From assembly GCA_902729315.2 (NCBI GenBank), contig LR746273.1, positions 5,363,501 to 5,427,500 on the forward strand: a stretch of 64,000 nucleotides of DNA, given 5' to 3'. The translations under genes and the position numbers were made by a program. Under the pieces are notes generated by a model. The model saw only the letters and a program-made list of their open reading frames with translations, ran no database searches and was not told where the DNA came from. The stretch is from Spirodela intermedia (taxonomy: Eukaryota > Streptophyta > Magnoliopsida > Alismatales > Araceae). This document shows, piece after piece, positions 10,886-22,893 of the stretch; the first letter of the stretch is position 1, and each line of letters begins with the position of its first letter.

Positions 10886-12094
10886 TGCTAGTCCCTTAGC
10901 AATAGAATTATGAAAATAAAAATTTACAAATCTAAAACATCATATTTCAGTGTATAAAAAAAAATAATTAGAAATGATGAACCTTTAGACAATTTAGATT
11001 TTTATATCAAGTATTTAAAAATGATGTCAAGCACTTAAATGTTTAAGCACTCCTTAGAATAACAATTTAGACTTCACTTCTTCTATTCACATCTTTATCA
11101 CTTCTTCACTCATAGATATATTTACAAGATGTTTTAATTATCAATACTCATCCAAGAATAATATTGATCTTACATTTCCCTTTTTCTATGACTTGATTTT
11201 TGAAGTTTGTACTATATTTCTTCCTTTTATATATATATATATAGTAGATAAGTAACTTTTTCTATACACAAATTTTGACAATAAGAATGATGTCTCACAC
11301 CCTCTATGTGTACTCTTCATTTTCAGGGCTTTTATTTTATCCACTTATTTTACAGTAAATATTTTTCTATGCATGATTTTCAACAATGAGAATGTCTCAC
11401 ACCCTCCATGTATACTCTTCGTTTATAGATTTTCACATTGCTCTCTTTTTTTTTCGAAATAAGTGATTTCTCCTCACAAGTCCTATAGATCAAAGTACAT
11501 AAATCTCCATTAAACTCAAATGATCAATCAAATTTTCACATAAAGTAAATATTACCTATCAAGATAATGAGTGAAAATTTGTAAAATCAAATTCATATTA
11601 TCTATCATATATCTAAGGAGTATTTCAATATTTCATGCTACTAGATCATTCTTTTAACTCAATAATAATATTCTTAGTATCTTCTGATATCAATCAATTT
11701 AATTGATTAAATTTTTTATACATGTAATATGATGTAAGAAATTTTTAAATTAGATAGTTCTGATAGTTCTGCTTTCTATTTTCAGTTTTATTTTTAGCAA
11801 CAATAAATTTGTCAAAAATAAATCAAAACTATCTTCTTTATAGTTGTAATTTTGAATTTCAGTAATATATGTTTAGGGGATTGAAATGTGAGAAAAGGGT
11901 CTCTAGAATTTCAAATTTCAGGCTGTTTTTTGTTTGGTATTTTTGACAGTCTGTTGTCCTTGACAGAAAACTAGAAAATAGATGTTGTAGTTTTTCAGAA
12001 TTTTTTTTTTTAGTTGCTATTCTAAGTGAGCATGAAAAAAAATGCAAACACATGTTCTTAATCATCCTACATCATAAATTAAGAGTTAATACTT

Positions 12095-12130
12095 CACCCC
12101 CAAACTTAAAAATGACATTGTCCTCAATGA
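12095..12130 (-). promoter_or_regulatory. Second, internal purine-tract motif of element B
   Basis: On the minus strand GAGGACAATGTC is followed by TAAGTTTGGGGGTGAAG. It lies about 1.2 kb upstream of the LTR-adjacent tract and just after the integrase region. The same arrangement is present in element C at 41449-41485. Confidence 0.7.
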
Positions 12131-12635
12131 CACAAAAAAATCGAAACATAATATGTAGAAAATATAATTTTCAAGTGAAGCATGCATATATGCAAACTTA
12201 AACATTAAAAATGTTGTTATAAATGATAAAGCTCAAAAAGACATCACTTCAACTTCGTTTTTAATTTTTCACTTCATCTTACACTTTTTCTGCACTTTTT
12301 CGAAAATAAATAAATATAGAAACAAGTATTACAAAATTCTAAGAAAAATAGAGCTTAAAAAAATAGAATGAAATAAAGACCATGGGTTGCCTCCTATGCA
12401 ACGCTGAATTTAATGTCTCTAGTTGGACACATTGATCTTACTCTTGAATTTCTTTTAATGATAAAATTTATTTTTCTACAAGGTGTTCATGTTCTATGTA
12501 ATGTTTAAGTTGCTGTCCATTTACCTTAAAGTTATGATCACTTTTAGGATCTTTAATCATTATAGCCCCATGATCATGTCTCTTCTATCACATAAAGTAT
12601 TGTCCATTTTAATTTTAATTTTCCTAGGAATAATT

Positions 12636-13701
12636 TTAGCTTAGAATCATATAACCACACTTTTTGTCTAACATCAATTTTTTTTCTGCTAATATATTTA
12701 TCATGAAAGTTTTAGTTTTTTCTTTATATATTCTATGATTTTCATAAGTTTCATTCCTAAACTCTTCTAGTTCATGTAGTTGAAAATTTTTATGCCCACC
12801 AGTTGATCTTTCATCCATACATAAATTTTGTATAGCCCATAATGCTTTATACTCTATTTCCATAGAAAGATGACATGGCTTTCCAAAAATGAGACAAAAT
12901 GAGGACATACCTAATGGGATTTTTATAAGCTGTTTTATAAGCCTATAATGCATCTTATAATTTAGTGGGCCAATCTTTCCGATTTGGTCTAATTATTTTT
13001 CTCAAAATTCTTTGAATTTCCCTATTTGCTACTTCAGCTTACCCATTTGTTTGGGGATGATATGGAGTGGCTACTCTATGGTGTACTCCATTCTTTTTCA
13101 ATAGTTCTTTGAAATGTTTATTTGTAAAATGTGTTCCTCCATCACTAATAATCACTCTAGGACATCCAAATCTTGAAAAAATATTTTCCTACACAAATTT
13201 CATCACGATTTTATAATCATTAGTTCTAGTAGAAATAGCTTCCACCCACTTAGACACATAATCAACATCAAAAAAAATATATTTATATTTTTCAGCTGAT
13301 GGGAAGGGACCCATGAAATCTATTTCTCATACATCAAATTTTTTGACTACTAACATGTTACTCATGGGCATTTCATCTTTTTCACTCATATTACCTATAG
13401 ATTGGCATGAAATACATGTTCTACTAGATTCTATAGAATCTCTAATGATTGTAGGCCAATAAAAATCACATTGAAATTTTTTTGCAACTATTTTTCATTT
13501 AGAGAAATGTCCTCCACAATTAGATGAATGACACATGTTAAAAATGTTATGATATTCTCCTTCAAGAACACATCTCCTTAAAATTTGATCATTGTCAAAA
13601 TAATATAAATCAGGATCATGCCAAAAATAATTTCTAATATTAGAAAAGAAATGATGTTTTCTGTTATTATCCCACTGCTCTGGATTTTTTTTAAAAACCA
13701 A
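12636..13701 (-). pseudogene. Element B integrase (broken)
   Basis: The C-terminal end (12636-12953) is open and carries YRLIKQLIKIPLGMSSFCLI, FGKPCHLS and [20 protein letters not shown], matching the integrase region after the catalytic Glu. The zinc-binding N-terminus (13495-13701) reads FDNDQILRRCVLEGEYHNI and CHSSNCGGHFSK. The catalytic core between them (about 12960-13490) is broken by stops and frame changes, though CCCATCATCACTAATAATCACTCTAGG-type core sequence is still visible by comparison with element C. The parent enzyme inserts the cDNA into the host genome; this copy is inactive. Confidence 0.87.
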
Positions 13702-13799
13702 AAAATTAATAATATGTGTATACCATAGTGATGGTTAATGTTGAGCTGCCATAATTGTTCTTCTGGAAATGCATCTTGTAAAGATGTCGCATTTATTCC

Positions 13800-15110
13800 T
13801 ATATCACTCAATCTAGAAAGATGGTTAGCAACAACATTCTTGAAACCTTTTTTATCTTTTATTTCTAAGTTAAATTTCTACAACAATAAAATCCATCTTA
13901 ATAAACGTGGCTTTGTATCTTTCTTATTTAACAAATATTTTAATACTGCATGATCAATATAAATAATAATTTTAGCTCCCAAAATATATGATCTAAACTT
14001 TTCTAACAAAAATACTACAACTAACAACTCTTTTTCAATCATGGTATAATTTAATTGAGCATCATATATAGTTTTACTAACATATGAAATTACTATGGGT
14101 TTTGACTCTTTTGTTTGTCCTAGAATGGCCCCCACTACATAATTTGATGCATCACACATTATTTCAAAACGAAGGGACTAATCAGGAGCTTGTAAAATAG
14201 GTGTCTCAATAAGTAATTTTTTTATTTCAGAAAAAGACTCAAAACATTTCTCATCAAAATTAAAAGGCACATCTTTAGATAATAATAACATAGTGAGAAT
14301 TTTAGAAATTTTCCAAAAATCTTGAATAAATTTTCTATAATAATCTGCATGACCCAAGAAAGAGTTAATCTATTTTACTAAATTTAGAAGTTTCATTTTA
14401 AATAGAATATCAATTTTTACTCTATCCACCTCTAAACCCCTTTCACTCACAATATGACCCAACACAACTCTCTCTCTAACCGTAAAATGTGATTTCTCTC
14501 AACTCAAAACTATTTTTTTCTCTATACATTTCTCAAGTACATGCTGTAAATGATTTAAGTATTCATCAAATGATTCACCAAAAATAGAAAAATCATCTAT
14601 AAAATTTCAATACATTTTCCAATCATATTAGAAAAAATAGACAACATACATCTTTGGAATGTGGCTGGAACATTACACAGACCAAAAGGCATGCATTTAA
14701 AAGCAAAAATAACAAATTGACAAGTGAAAGTTGTTTTTTCTTGATTTAAAGGGTTTATATAAATTTGATTATAACTAGAGTATCTACTTAGAAAACAAAA
14801 AAAAGTTTTTTTCAGCTAATTTTTCTAGAATTTGATCAATAAATGATAGGGGAAAATGATCTTTTCTACTAACTGAATTTAATTTTCTCTAATCAATGCG
14901 AACCCTCAAACCGGTAGTTAATCTTGTTTGTATTTCATCTCCATTTTTATTTTTTATAACCATGATCCTTGATTTTTTTTGCACCACTTGTGTAGGATTA
15001 ACTCATTTACTATTTGAAATAGGATAAATAATATCAGCAGCCAGCCACTTTAAAATTTCTTTTTTTATAATTTTCATCATGTTAGAATTTAATCTTTATT
15101 GTTGTTCTTT
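13800..15110 (-). pseudogene. Element B reverse transcriptase and RNase H (broken)
   Basis: RNase H is largely open at 13878-14159 (starting MCDASNYVVGAILGQTKESK, then LNYTMIEKELLVVVF and IYIDHAVLKYLLNKK). Reverse transcriptase lies at about 14160-15100 with several stops. On the minus strand the catalytic box reads F-I-D-D-F-S-I-F-G near 14600, and the upstream motif around 14890 reads VRID, stop, RKLN, where a Tyr codon has become a stop. The order and spacing agree with element C. Confidence 0.88.
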
Positions 15111-15202
15111 GCTAGTTCTAGCCCCCTCCTCTAGATATATATTATACACTCATATCAATGCCCCTTAGATTATCCATTTTCTAGTCAATAGCCTTCTTTT
15201 TT

Positions 15203-15892
15203 TCAAAGTACATCTAAGAATTCTTCTTCCTGTTCATCACTCAAATCAACTGTAATAATAACACGAAATGAATTATTAGCCTCCAAAAACATATATTTTA
15301 AACTAGAGGGAAGAGGTTTCAACTCTAAATTCAGATGATCTTCCGCTTTCTTTTCTCTCAAATTTATATTCTCTATTTTCTCTAATTCTTCCAACACACA
15401 GTCATCAATAACATCTAGATTATCAAAATCATCGAAAAGATCTATGGTATGACAATCATATACTTGGGATTTCTTAAGATCATTTGATACCTCAAAAATT
15501 TTAATTTCTACTAATTGATCTCTACATGAATTTTTCTTAATACCTATGAGAAAATCAATATTCATCTTTTCTGTATGCAAAAATGATCTTCCTAAGATGA
15601 TTGGTGTATCATAAAATTGTCCATTAAAATCCATTTCCAGCACTATAAAATCAATTGAAAATTTACACCCTTTAACTGTCACTATCACATTTTTTAAAAT
15701 ACTTTTAGGATGTTTTATGGATCTCTTAGCAAATTGTAAGGTAATAGTAGAAGGTTTAAGATCAGTAATGTTAAATTTATCACAAATACTTATAGGTAAT
15801 AAATTAATACTAGCACCGGTGTCAAATAATGCATTATGAAAAATAGATCCGCCAATATCACACGAAATTAAAGGGGCATCAGTATCTCTCAA
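15203..15892 (-). pseudogene. Element B protease and pol N-terminus (longest intact frame)
   Basis: A 229-codon open frame, the longest in this element. Near residues 20-30 it has an intact retropepsin active site (FDTGASINLLPISI). It continues through the LKPSTITLQ strand and PIILGRSFLHTEKMNIDF, and ends with an acidic linker toward the reverse transcriptase. The catalytic Asp is preserved, in contrast to element A. It is part of a polyprotein interrupted on both sides, so it is not counted as a live gene. Confidence 0.9.
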
Positions 15893-15976
15893 TTTATATG
15901 GTAATTGATTTAATAATAAAACACTAACATGTATAGATATTTTTTATACTCTAAGTGCCTTTTTTGATGTACACAT

Positions 15977-17601
15977 TTATGTCAAAACTCTAGCATATTC
16001 AAGAATATGTTCAATGATAGTGAGTAAAGGAAGACTAATTTGCACGTCTTGTAAAATTTTCTTTATTTCTTCATTGTGTTCTATTTTCTTTCTTTTTTTA
16101 GGCTCTAGAGCTTTAAGAAATGGAATAGTTGTCCTCTCTTTTGAAATTTCCTTGATAGAATCTATAAAATTTTCTTCTACTCCTATTTGATTTTGTTTTG
16201 AGCTATCCGTGTTTTCCTTTTCTTCTAATACTTGGGGATAATGATCAGGTAAAATCTTACCGCTTCTTAATGCATTCACTATTCTAATATTTTTATTTCG
16301 TGAGTTTTTTCCTAGATTCATGCTACTAGGCTCCCCTTGTTGAAATCCTATTGTTTGGCAGTTCCTTGAATTTTCTATGGGCTGACTAAGTAGTTGTCCT
16401 TCTTCTCTTTTATTCCCAAGAGTAGCATCATTTGATTCATAGTTTATTGCATCATTTGACTCATTTACTACATCATTTTCATAGTATCAAGTTGGATTTG
16501 AGAGGGTTGATTTTTTTGAAATCTGTTTTCTTGTTTTGGACGAAATTCAAAGTTTGAATTAGGTCTAAGTACTTTTGGATTTTGAATATTATTTGGATCT
16601 CTGTATGAAAAATTATTTCTCCAATTAGGATTATAAGAATTTGAAAAAGGCTCCTTATTTCTATTAAAACCATGAGCTACTTGTACTTGTTCTTGCATAG
16701 GGTGAAATGATTGATCTAAATTATAACATTGAAATTCAGAATAATCATTTTCACCATACATAGGACATGTACTATTTGAATTAAATTGAGGGTTAAGAGG
16801 CTTTCTAATATTGTCAATAAGTAAATCAAGTTTTTCTAATATTTGATTAATTTGATTAACCTCATTTTATAAATTAGAATCATTTTGATGATGCAATTTA
16901 TAAATTCCTTTCTTCTTATTCCTATCATATAATTTAAAACAGGTTTGATCTCTAGAATTTTTACTTAAATTCTCATAAAGACTGTAAATCTCATCAAGGG
17001 TTTTCTCCATAAAAACTCTTCCACATATAGAATCAACCATATTTCTATGTTATTGTAATAATCTATCATAAAAAAATCTATTGAGTTGTCACTTAGGTGT
17101 AGCATGATGAGGACACTTTCTAAGTAAATCTTTGAATTTTTTCTATGTCTCATGCAAAGTTTCTCTTGATCTTTGAGAAAAACTCTATATATATTTTCTC
17201 ATATTTTAAATTTTTCCTAAGGAATAAATTTTTCGAAGAAAAACTTGTTCTATGTCTTTCTAGTTAGTTAATTCTCTATCTAATATGGATAGCCAATGAC
17301 TAGCTTTGTCTCTAAGTGTATGAGGAAATAATTTTATCTTAATAATTTTCAGTGTAACTTAAGGGAAATTAACTTAATCACAGACCATATGAAATTTTTC
17401 TAAGTGCTGATGAGGTTCTTCTAAAGGTAATCTATGAAAATTAGAGAGTATTTAAAAAATTCTTGAACTTATTTTAAATTTAACAATAGGTGTTAATGGA
17501 ACTCTAATATTGGATGCTCTTTAAAATGAATCAGGGATATAATGATTTTTCATGGCCATAGGATTGTTTTCAATTTGACTTGTACTTCCTTCAAGATCCA
17601 T
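15977..17601 (-). pseudogene. Element B gag (broken)
   Basis: The gag frame begins near 17601 with MDLEGSTSQ (the same start region as element C near 46920) and continues through the capsid-like segment (PNFH/SNFHRLPLEEPHQHL). Open pieces follow at 16965-17153, 16468-16761 (MYGENDYSEFQCYN, Asn/Gln-rich) and 15977-16321 (NALRSGKILPD, then a charged segment into the protease). Stops separate these pieces. The Cys-containing CPMYGENDYSEFQCYN stretch may be what remains of a zinc knuckle, but the His is absent. Confidence 0.82.
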
Positions 17602-17881
17602 CAAAATTAATTTTTCTTTCGGATTTATAGTTTTGAATGAAATAATGAAAGGATTTTCTAACCTTACATGCAAGGATCTTCTACCATGCATAAAAAATCA
17701 ATAAATTCGAGGAAAAAGTTTAGTAATTGTTACCTTCTTTTAGTATGCTCCAGTCCTTGTCTTAATTCTCTTCATTCCTTTTTTTTTTCAAAATTTTTCG
17801 GCAAGAAGAAAATAAATAAGAGTTAATTTTTTTGTGTACTCTTAGAGAAAAATAAAAAAATACTAAATATTATGTAATACA

Positions 17882-17899
17882 TTCCCAACAACGGTGTCA
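17882..17899 (-). promoter_or_regulatory. Primer-binding site of element B
   Basis: In element orientation TGACACCGTTGTTGGGAA lies five bases inside the 5' LTR end. It matches the plant tRNA-Asp 3' end (TGGCGCCGTTGCCGGGGA in PBS form) at most positions, with decay of the second and fifth bases and others. Element C has TGGCACCATTGTTGAAAA at the same place. Confidence 0.75.
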
Positions 17900-17904
17900 A
17901 AATT

Positions 17905-18691
17905 TGATGTGACTTAGTCGTTGTATAATAAATCACGTAAATTTAAAATTTATAAAACTAGAAAATATCAATTGTCAGATATTTAGAAGTATTTCTGAAA
18001 AAATATATCAATTATAATTCAACAAAACTTTTAAAAATAGTGGTAATTTTTTAAGTTGATCATAAGGATGCAATATAATATCAGGTAATTATTTAGAATT
18101 TTCTTTAAAGAATATGATTTTCTACAAATTTTATATTAGGAAATAAAAATAAAATATATTTAAAATTTATGAAAAAGGAAAATAGGGGTGCGGATGTCAA
18201 GATGACATCAGCGTCTGATGAACGTAAATTGAACAGAAATAGAGTTCTGCTTGGTGATTCTTACGCAAGCGATTACAAATGATTTAATTGATCAAATTAA
18301 GATATGTAAAAGACAAAAGAATTATGATTGAATCAAGGATAACTTTGTAAATTTAAATCACATAAATTATCACTAAATGAAGTAGAAATTAAATTGAAAG
18401 CAGAAAAATAGAGTTCCGACGTTGCGGCAGCGATGCGTCAGTGATGCACCGAAATCTTAAGTGTTCGAGATGATCATTATGTAGGTGTCTATGGACTTGA
18501 AGGCTTTCCTTGGACAAAGACGATGTAAGTAATCTCTAGATTTCCTTGTGAAATCTAGAGATCAATGAAATAGGTCGTCGAATTGTCTCCAACAGCTGTC
18601 ACCCAACAGAGAGAAGCTAGATAAAGGTGGGGGCGCATGTTAAGGAGCTTCATTCTCCGGTCTACACAGCAAGAGGAGACTCTTCGCATCC
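17905..18691 (-). repeat. Truncated 5' LTR of element B
   Basis: It is homologous to the first roughly 790 bp of the left LTR (9115 onward), from TGATGTGACTTAG to the stretch near CAAGAGGAGACTCTTCGCATC. There it stops abruptly at about 18691 and unrelated AT-rich DNA follows. About 960 bp corresponding to the U3 side in element orientation are missing, so this element lacks its 5' promoter end. Confidence 0.88.
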
Positions 18692-19132
18692 ATTTATGAT
18701 TTCCTAAGTGTTACATATAATTGTGAATAACTTAGGCCCCAGCATATGCCCCCCATCTACGGCGTGTTTGACAATAAGCCTATTAACAATATTAAATCTA
18801 CAACATGGCCTTCCATTACCTTACATAATTAGTCACTTGATCAAGGATTGGGGCAAGTAAAATTGGAGGGAGAAGCTCTGAGAAGAATAATTGTCAAATG
18901 CCATCCCTACCCCAATTGTTTAGATCAATTGTGTTTGAACCAGAAATGAAATATTTGCTTCTACAAGTTTCAACTATAAACTCTGAGTATTAAATATCAT
19001 CACTAGGAATAAGACTAGTGCCATCATCTCAGTTATCCTTTTAAATTCAGTAGCTGAGCTAGTCCAAACCATGTAGGAAGTTAATTTTGGGCATGACAAG
19101 TACAAATTAACTTGCTTACCTTTTGATCCCTT
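18692..19132. other. Intergenic, no gene seen
   Basis: Mixed-composition DNA between the element B breakpoint and the exon fragment at 19133. No domain, RNA gene or repeat recognised. Confidence 0.5.
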
Positions 19133-19459
19133 TTACAGATTGAATGTGGAATGCCATACTGAGGATGTTGGATAAGGTGGCTTCTGTTTTTGACTTAAAA
19201 ACATCCATTTTTCTTTAGATACAACCAACCATAAGGAATGTTTCAGACTAGGTAGTTTTCCATTCACACTGAACTGAAGTGGGTAGCTGCCTCTCCGGCG
19301 GCCACTTGGACGTCCCCCAAGTGCCCCCTCTAATGTATGGAAACGAGCGTCCATAATCTGCACTATGGTGGCCAACAAGGCCATCTGCTCTTTTATTCTT
19401 CGACCATAAGCTTCACACTCTGCAGCTCTCTCCTTTTGCCAAAATGAAATAAACTTGTT
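19133..19459 (-). CDS. Hypothetical terminal exon, unknown protein
   Basis: On the minus strand a 108-codon open stretch begins at a plausible acceptor (TAACAG just before 19459) and ends at TAA (19133). It starts with a charged, probably helical segment (KERAAECEAYGRRIKEQMAL, then ATIVQIMDARFHTLEG), followed by a basic glycine-rich patch (GALGGRPSGRRRGS). The helical start looks like the coiled-coil tail of a plant nuclear protein, but I cannot name the family. No upstream exon was recognised. It may be a gene fragment left beside the transposon. The frame downstream of the helix has less protein-like composition and could be read-through. Confidence 0.35.
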   Translation of the reverse strand, partial: NKFISFWQKERAAECEAYGRRIKEQMALLATIVQIMDARFHTLEGALGGRPSGRRRGSYPLQFSVNGKLPSLKHSLWLVVSKEKWMFLSQKQKPPYPTSSVWHSTFNL

Positions 19460-19775
19460 CTGTTATCAATTGTCATATGGTCACCAATGCACGAACTTCT
19501 TCTGCTCCACTGCATGCGGCCTTGGCGATCATCACCATACTAGGGCATCTTCTCCCCCCCCCTCCCCCAAGAGGACCTCGTGGAAGCTCTTTAGATAACA
19601 ACGAAGACCCTCATGTTTATGAGGAAGAGCCATTGGTGACTTTTACAGATCTTGTCCCTTGTTAATGGCTCTTCTCGTATGACTGAACAGAGGTCTCTGA
19701 ACAAAGGGCGGGGAGAGAGGGTCGAACCAGGTGGACTGTGGGCGTCTGTTGACTTGGGCGTAGTGCGACCAGAGA

Positions 19776-19880
19776 TTTTTGGGGGGGGGGGATGGTGGAC
19801 GATCTAGACGGGTAGAGAGAGCTGCGGGGTATAAAATGATGAAAAATGAGACGGGATACACCTCCTCACGTGTTTCTCTT
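19776..19880 (+). promoter_or_regulatory. Core promoter of the FLK-like gene
   Basis: A TATAAAA box is at 19830-19836. About 30 bases downstream is a pyrimidine-rich patch (19859-19890) containing a CACGTG G-box at 19867-19872, the usual setting for a plant transcription start at about 19860. A G-run (about 19777-19788) lies upstream. The first exon then ends at the donor AAAG/GTAAGA at 19995/19996. Confidence 0.65.
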
Positions 19881-22800
19881 TCTCTCTCTCGCTCGTCCAC
19901 TGATAAAATCCGGCGCCTATTCCTACTAATTTCGGTGTCCCCTTCTTGCTGGGGTGAGAGGCTCCCCCGTCGAGCACTGCGAGGGAAAAACAAAGGTAAG
20001 AGCAAGATTTCAGGCGTTGTTTGGCGGGTCTGTACGCCGGGTTCTAGGCCGCGTGATTGTTCTCTCCTCCCTGTATGCTCTCCCCCTCAGAGGATTAGGG
20101 TTCTCATTTTTCTACATTTTTCCTGGGGGTGGAGCTCCGCTTTTGTCGAAGTGCCGACTTTCTTCTAGGTGATGTCCCCTGGCTTTTGTGTGCTCCATGT
20201 CTTTCTTGGCGACGTAGTCGGGATATTGCCTCCAATTCTTGATATCCTTCTTTACGAATTGGAATATGGAAACATTGTAAGAGTCCTACGGGTTGATCGA
20301 TTTGTTGTAATGTATATCTTATTAATTGTATCATGCTGGAAAAATTAACCTGGTTTGACCTGCAATTTTTTCTCTCTATATAATCGTTGCTTGTGTATGT
20401 GTTTCTAGTGTTGATGTTGCCTCTATCAGCATATCGACTGCTCAAATATTCTTTTGAAATGATGCATTATGATCTTATTGATGTTCTATTACCTTTGTTC
20501 TATTCAACGGTCAAGTAGGATGCCAACTGATATTATGGTGAGCTGGGAGAATAATCATCCAGAAAACGAGAAGCTGGTTTTTGAGTTAACCTTATTTTTC
20601 CTCCTTCTCAAACTGCAGTTTGAATCTGGTGTTGTTCAAATTACTGATAAACCTCTTGATACATATTCTCATCACATGGCTTTTGTGTGTTATTCCTGGG
20701 CTCAGGTTAGGCAAGCCCGGGCAGATTCAGCTCACATGAATCCATGGCTGTCTTTGAGTCCTTATGGGAGGGTCCCATCCCAGCCTTTCACACATGCTTT
20801 TTGAATTTATTGATTTGGGGGTGCTAATGTATCGTTTGTTTGATGGAATTTTAGCTGAGATTCATATAAAATGGAATTTCTACAGGGAAAATGACTATGA
20901 GAATGCTATAACATGATTAGGTAACTTTAAAAGTCAATCATTGATACTGAGAAAATGTAATTATGTAAGCCATTGATGATCTTCTCATATTCTTACGACA
21001 AGAATGGAGGAAAATTGAGGTTAATGACCTATGGTGTCACTTACCATTTCATATTGATGATGAAATACCTGATGGAGCTTCTTTTGATATTTTCATTTGA
21101 GAAGCTAGTGAAACTATCCAAGGCGATTTGACAGACAATTTAAGTTTTTTTGTCAGTTATCTATATAATGAAATATATTGGAGCATGTAGAATAAACTTA
21201 ACTCGGAGATGTCCAGGGAATTATGGTTTTTGTGATATATATGGTATTAAAACTTTATGCTGATCGTTAAAACTTAAATTAGCAGAAGTCGGCTAATTTC
21301 CATAGAAATAAATTCATTGTCCGGATATCAAATGTATACTATATGGTTGATCACTTAAAGGTATCTGTTATTTCTGACTGAAATGTAGTGTACTTGATGT
21401 GTAAAGACATCTGGACACTGGTGCACTACTTACTGAGTATGGTGCCAAGGGAATGTCTAGTTTTCCTTGAGATCCCGACTAAAGGAAGAGCTCCAAAAAT
21501 TTAATTTAGACTGTATATAGTGGTCCTTTTACTGTGAGAGAGTTGTTTTCTAAGGAATTCATGCAGGCATTGCCTTCCTATTGGTCATGTGTTCCATGAC
21601 CCTATCTAATGGTGTTTGATGGTTAGGCTCGAATATAAGTAGAACTTACTGCCAATGTCATACTTTGGTGTGCTTTAAAGTTTTGATAGTTGAGAACATA
21701 TTTCAGTATATATAATTTAATAATAGTACATCAATATTTACTTTTATTGAATAATGCACCGAACTTGTTTGCTGAAATAAACACAAAAAAGCTGCTAGGG
21801 TCAAATTTAAGCCTGATTTGACGGTTTGTCAGAGCTTAACTTAGTTGATGCAAGTTCCTATAAGGAAATTAGTTAATATTTCCCAGGGTATTGGGGTTTA
21901 GGTATCACGGCCTATTACACTTGAATGTCAGGGAATCTGTATGACATTGACAAGTTGTGCTTTTGCTGCAAAGTTGAGACAGCTCAGTTCAACCTTTGCT
22001 TGTTGCATCTTTTCTTTATATTATAAAATTGGCTCCACATTCCGCATTTTACTTTACAAACCAGGAAAGGAAGAGAAAAACCGTGTTTTTTCCAGTCTCA
22101 ATGCTGCAAACATAAAGGCTTCATCAGAGCCATGATAGGCTTAGTGGGGTTGATCAAAATCCTTATGAGCTTTCTCTGTTAATTGCTTCACTGTTTTATC
22201 GTAAGCCCCATGGATAGCCATGGATGTGAGATCATTAGAAGGCGCTGATTCTATTTTGAGTAGATTACCTGGAAAACGCCATCATATTCATAATTAACTT
22301 GAAATAATCTCCAAGGTTTTGAAATATGAATCTCAATTGGAGAATATCATTCAGAAGAATTCTCAAGAGATTTCTTGGTGTCTGTCTGGTGAATTTTATT
22401 TCTGTTTTGGTGGATTTATATCAGTTTCTTAGGAGTACCTCTGATATTGTTTGCCTGCTGTAGTTGTGTAGGAGTGGGTGTGGATGCATCTAATATGGCA
22501 TCTGGGTTCTGCCTCCAAATTGATATCCCTTCTTCCATTATCATTTGCATTGGAGAATTCTAATGCTTTCATCTTGAAAACCTTCCGTTTAAAGCACTTT
22601 CAAGGACAAAATCTCAATGAGAGATCCTCCATAGTATCTGCACCACCTTTTATGTCAGCCGACTTTGTAGTGCTGATTAAATCTCCATTTTTTGCTAATA
22701 TTTTAATACGGAATTACTGCTTGTCTTTTGATTTTTATTCATATTGAGTTCTTGTAATTTTTTACTTTTTTGCGATTTTCATGAGATTCCCTTATGATTA

Positions 22801-22887
22801 AATTTTCTAGTTTCATATGTTCCTATGGAAATTTTATTATGATTTAAGGAAGGCTTAGGCTTACTATTGTTGTTTGCTACCATGCAG
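19860..22887 (+). other. FLK: FLK-like 5' untranslated exon and 2.9-kb leader intron
   Basis: The non-coding first exon runs from about 19860 to 19995 and ends at a good GTAAG donor. The next supported acceptor is TACCATGCAG at 22885-22887, directly before the coding exon. The intron (19996-22887) is AT-rich and T-rich, as plant introns are; its short open frames show no domains. A long leader intron is common in plant RNA-binding-protein genes and can boost or tune expression. The exact exon 1 start is inferred from the TATA box. Confidence 0.6.
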
Positions 22888-22893
22888 TCAACT

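Larger units (their letters stand above)
9115..18691 (-). mobile_element. Ty3/gypsy LTR retrotransposon (element B), 5' LTR truncated
   Basis: A minus-strand element with gag, protease, reverse transcriptase, RNase H and integrase in gypsy order lies between an LTR at 9115-10865 and a shortened LTR at 17905-18691. The internal part is 7.04 kb, almost the same as that of element C (7.05 kb). The primer site next to the 5' LTR reads TGACACCGTTGTTGGGAA, resembling the 3' end of plant tRNA-Asp as used by Athila/Tat-type elements. No envelope frame was found. The reading frames carry many stops, so the copy is dead. The right LTR stops at about 18691, so a target duplication cannot be tested. Confidence 0.93.

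Noticed and set aside
19779-20168. 129-codon plus-strand frame over the FLK-like first exon
   Set aside because: It crosses the TATA box, the leader exon and its GTAAG donor; it is promoter and leader sequence.
22867-22893. Earlier in-frame ATG for the FLK-like protein (for example at 22882)
   Set aside because: These ATGs lie in intron 1, before the CAG acceptor at 22885-22887; the first ATG inside the exon is 22894.
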